Of a stretch of 48,200 nt of DNA, positions 47,566 to 48,200 are shown piece by piece. This DNA comes from Candidatus Harrisonbacteria bacterium CG10_big_fil_rev_8_21_14_0_10_49_15 (GTDB lineage: Bacteria; Patescibacteriota; Minisyncoccia; UBA6257; 1-14-0-10-44-23), in assembly GCA_002773415.1 (NCBI GenBank), contig PFBD01000015.1, positions 1 through 48,200 on the forward strand. The letters run 5' to 3'. Under the pieces are notes generated by a model. That model searched no databases and had not been told where the DNA came from. It worked only from the letters and a program-made list of their open reading frames with translations. The translations under genes were made by a program, and so were the position numbers. Each line of letters begins with the position of its first letter. The first letter of the stretch is position 1.

Positions 47566-47647
47566 CCCAGCCCCACCCAGCCCCAGTTCTGCAGTACAGT
47601 AATAATTAAATACTACAAAACTGGAACTGGAGCCGGGTGGAGCTGGG
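47566..47647 (-). repeat. 82-bp palindromic insert A1 in 23S
   Basis: Same 82-bp element, in a helix near the 5' end of 23S (after GCGAAACGGGAAAAGCCC, near E. coli-type position 270). One change in the right arm (CCGGGTGG) turns a U-A pair into a U-G pair in the RNA. Confidence 0.85.
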
Positions 47648-47656
47648 TTTGGGCTT

Positions 47657-47687
<31 letters not shown>

Positions 47688-47920
47688 AAAATATTTTTTC
47701 TTTTCCACCGGTTACTGAGATGTTTCACTTCACCGGGTGCGCTCTCTTATCACTTACGGATAAGAGTAATTGAGGTCTACTCAATTGGGTTGCCCCATTC
47801 GGAAATCCCCGGATCACAGGTTGTTAAGCACCTACCCGAGGCTTATCGCAGCCACACTACGTCCTTCATAGCCATCTTGTGTCAAGGCATCCACCGTATG
47901 CACTTAAGCGATCTGACGCC

Positions 47921-48200
47921 TGTCAGATCTTTCTAACCACACGTCACTCCTCCGAAGAGAAGCAACTTACTTTCTTGGACTAACCGTTGAAATGCTCGAC
48001 GCAGACCACTCTGCTTAAAACAAGCAACGATCAGTTTTGTGTCATTCGGCACGAATGACACAGCTATTTACGATTTTGTTTTTTTCTTTGCAAAGAAAAA
48101 AACGATACCTACACACTATATACTTTATCTCTCTTCTTCCGCTTGAGCTCCGTTCTATGAACAGGCTTCGGCAAGCCGATTGCGGCGCCGGAAAAACAAA
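47921..48200 (-). other. Upstream part of 16S-23S spacer
   Basis: It contains the 23S leader strand (47977-47996) that pairs with 43372-43391, a hairpin TGTGTCATTCG/CGAATGACACA (48037-48062), and a T-rich hairpin around CTTTGCAAAG (48077-48103). There is no tRNA, and the 16S 3' end is not reached. Confidence 0.6.

Noticed and set aside
46415-47647. Three direct repeats as a CRISPR array
   Set aside because: The units are 82 bp, long palindromes, and separated by conserved 23S sequence of unequal length, not by spacers; no cas genes are near.
48100-48200. 16S rRNA 3' end
   Set aside because: The anti-Shine-Dalgarno end and the preceding helix 45 are not found; the window ends in spacer.

Overview
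The window looks like a chromosomal segment of a Candidate Phyla Radiation bacterium (Patescibacteria, probably a parcubacterial lineage). Reasons visible in the sequence: a 23S rRNA gene swollen to about 4.5 kb by group I introns and other insertions; a sparse set of core genes packed between secreted LamG, cohesin, dockerin and peptidoglycan-binding-like proteins; very few Shine-Dalgarno sites, with many promoters placed so that transcription should start at the ATG; and palindromic repeats read in frame inside proteins. The lineage below phylum level cannot be fixed from this window.

Layout. 0.1-1.4 kb is eroded accessory DNA: a LamG fragment, a HicB antitoxin with a broken HicA remnant, and a LamG protein. 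1.5-5.8 kb encodes surface proteins, including one dockerin-like and two membrane-anchored cohesin-like proteins. 6.0-16.8 kb holds a TM-helix channel-like protein, two tRNAs, the CCA-adding enzyme, a MazG-like protein, NDH-2, adk-map, an ArsR-like regulator next to a metallo-beta-lactamase-fold gene with three near-identical palindromes, a glycosyltransferase, greA, lysS and a FAD-synthase-like nucleotidyltransferase. 16.8-22.9 kb holds serS and a cell-wall cluster (double ddl, alr, ftsQ-like). 23.9-31.2 kb holds a giant secreted beta-helix/LamG protein, the GTPase YchF, a probable truncated transfer-ATPase N-terminal domain, a riboflavin kinase and an ice-binding-like protein. 31.2-43.0 kb lies mainly on the minus strand: a PD-(D/E)XK nuclease, a 1-kb gene-free tract, a secreted protein, an M23 peptidase, gltX, murG, a REP-associated transposase, ftsW, a D-aminoacylase-like amidohydrolase and a CAP-domain protein. 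43.1-48.2 kb is the minus-strand 23S-5S rRNA part of an rRNA operon; 16S is not reached.

Working together. ddl, alr, ftsQ-like, murG, ftsW, M23 and the D-amino-acid amidohydrolase form a peptidoglycan synthesis and remodelling set. The nucleotidyltransferase (16.3 kb) and riboflavin kinase (30.1 kb) together could make FAD, which NDH-2 would use. Both tRNA genes lack an encoded CCA, which the neighbouring CCA enzyme supplies.

The most unusual signals are: (i) three 82-bp palindromic inserts inside the 23S rRNA gene with compensatory changes; (ii) two related group I introns, one inside the sarcin-ricin loop sequence, with a homing endonuclease whose start and stop codons lie in intron core sequence; (iii) several repeat families read in frame inside proteins or supplying signal-peptide starts; (iv) a palindromic operator set around the ArsR-like gene; (v) a constant gap of about 7 nt between the -10 box and ATG; (vi) a set of tiny genes that, unlike the rest, have strong Shine-Dalgarno sites and consensus-like promoters.
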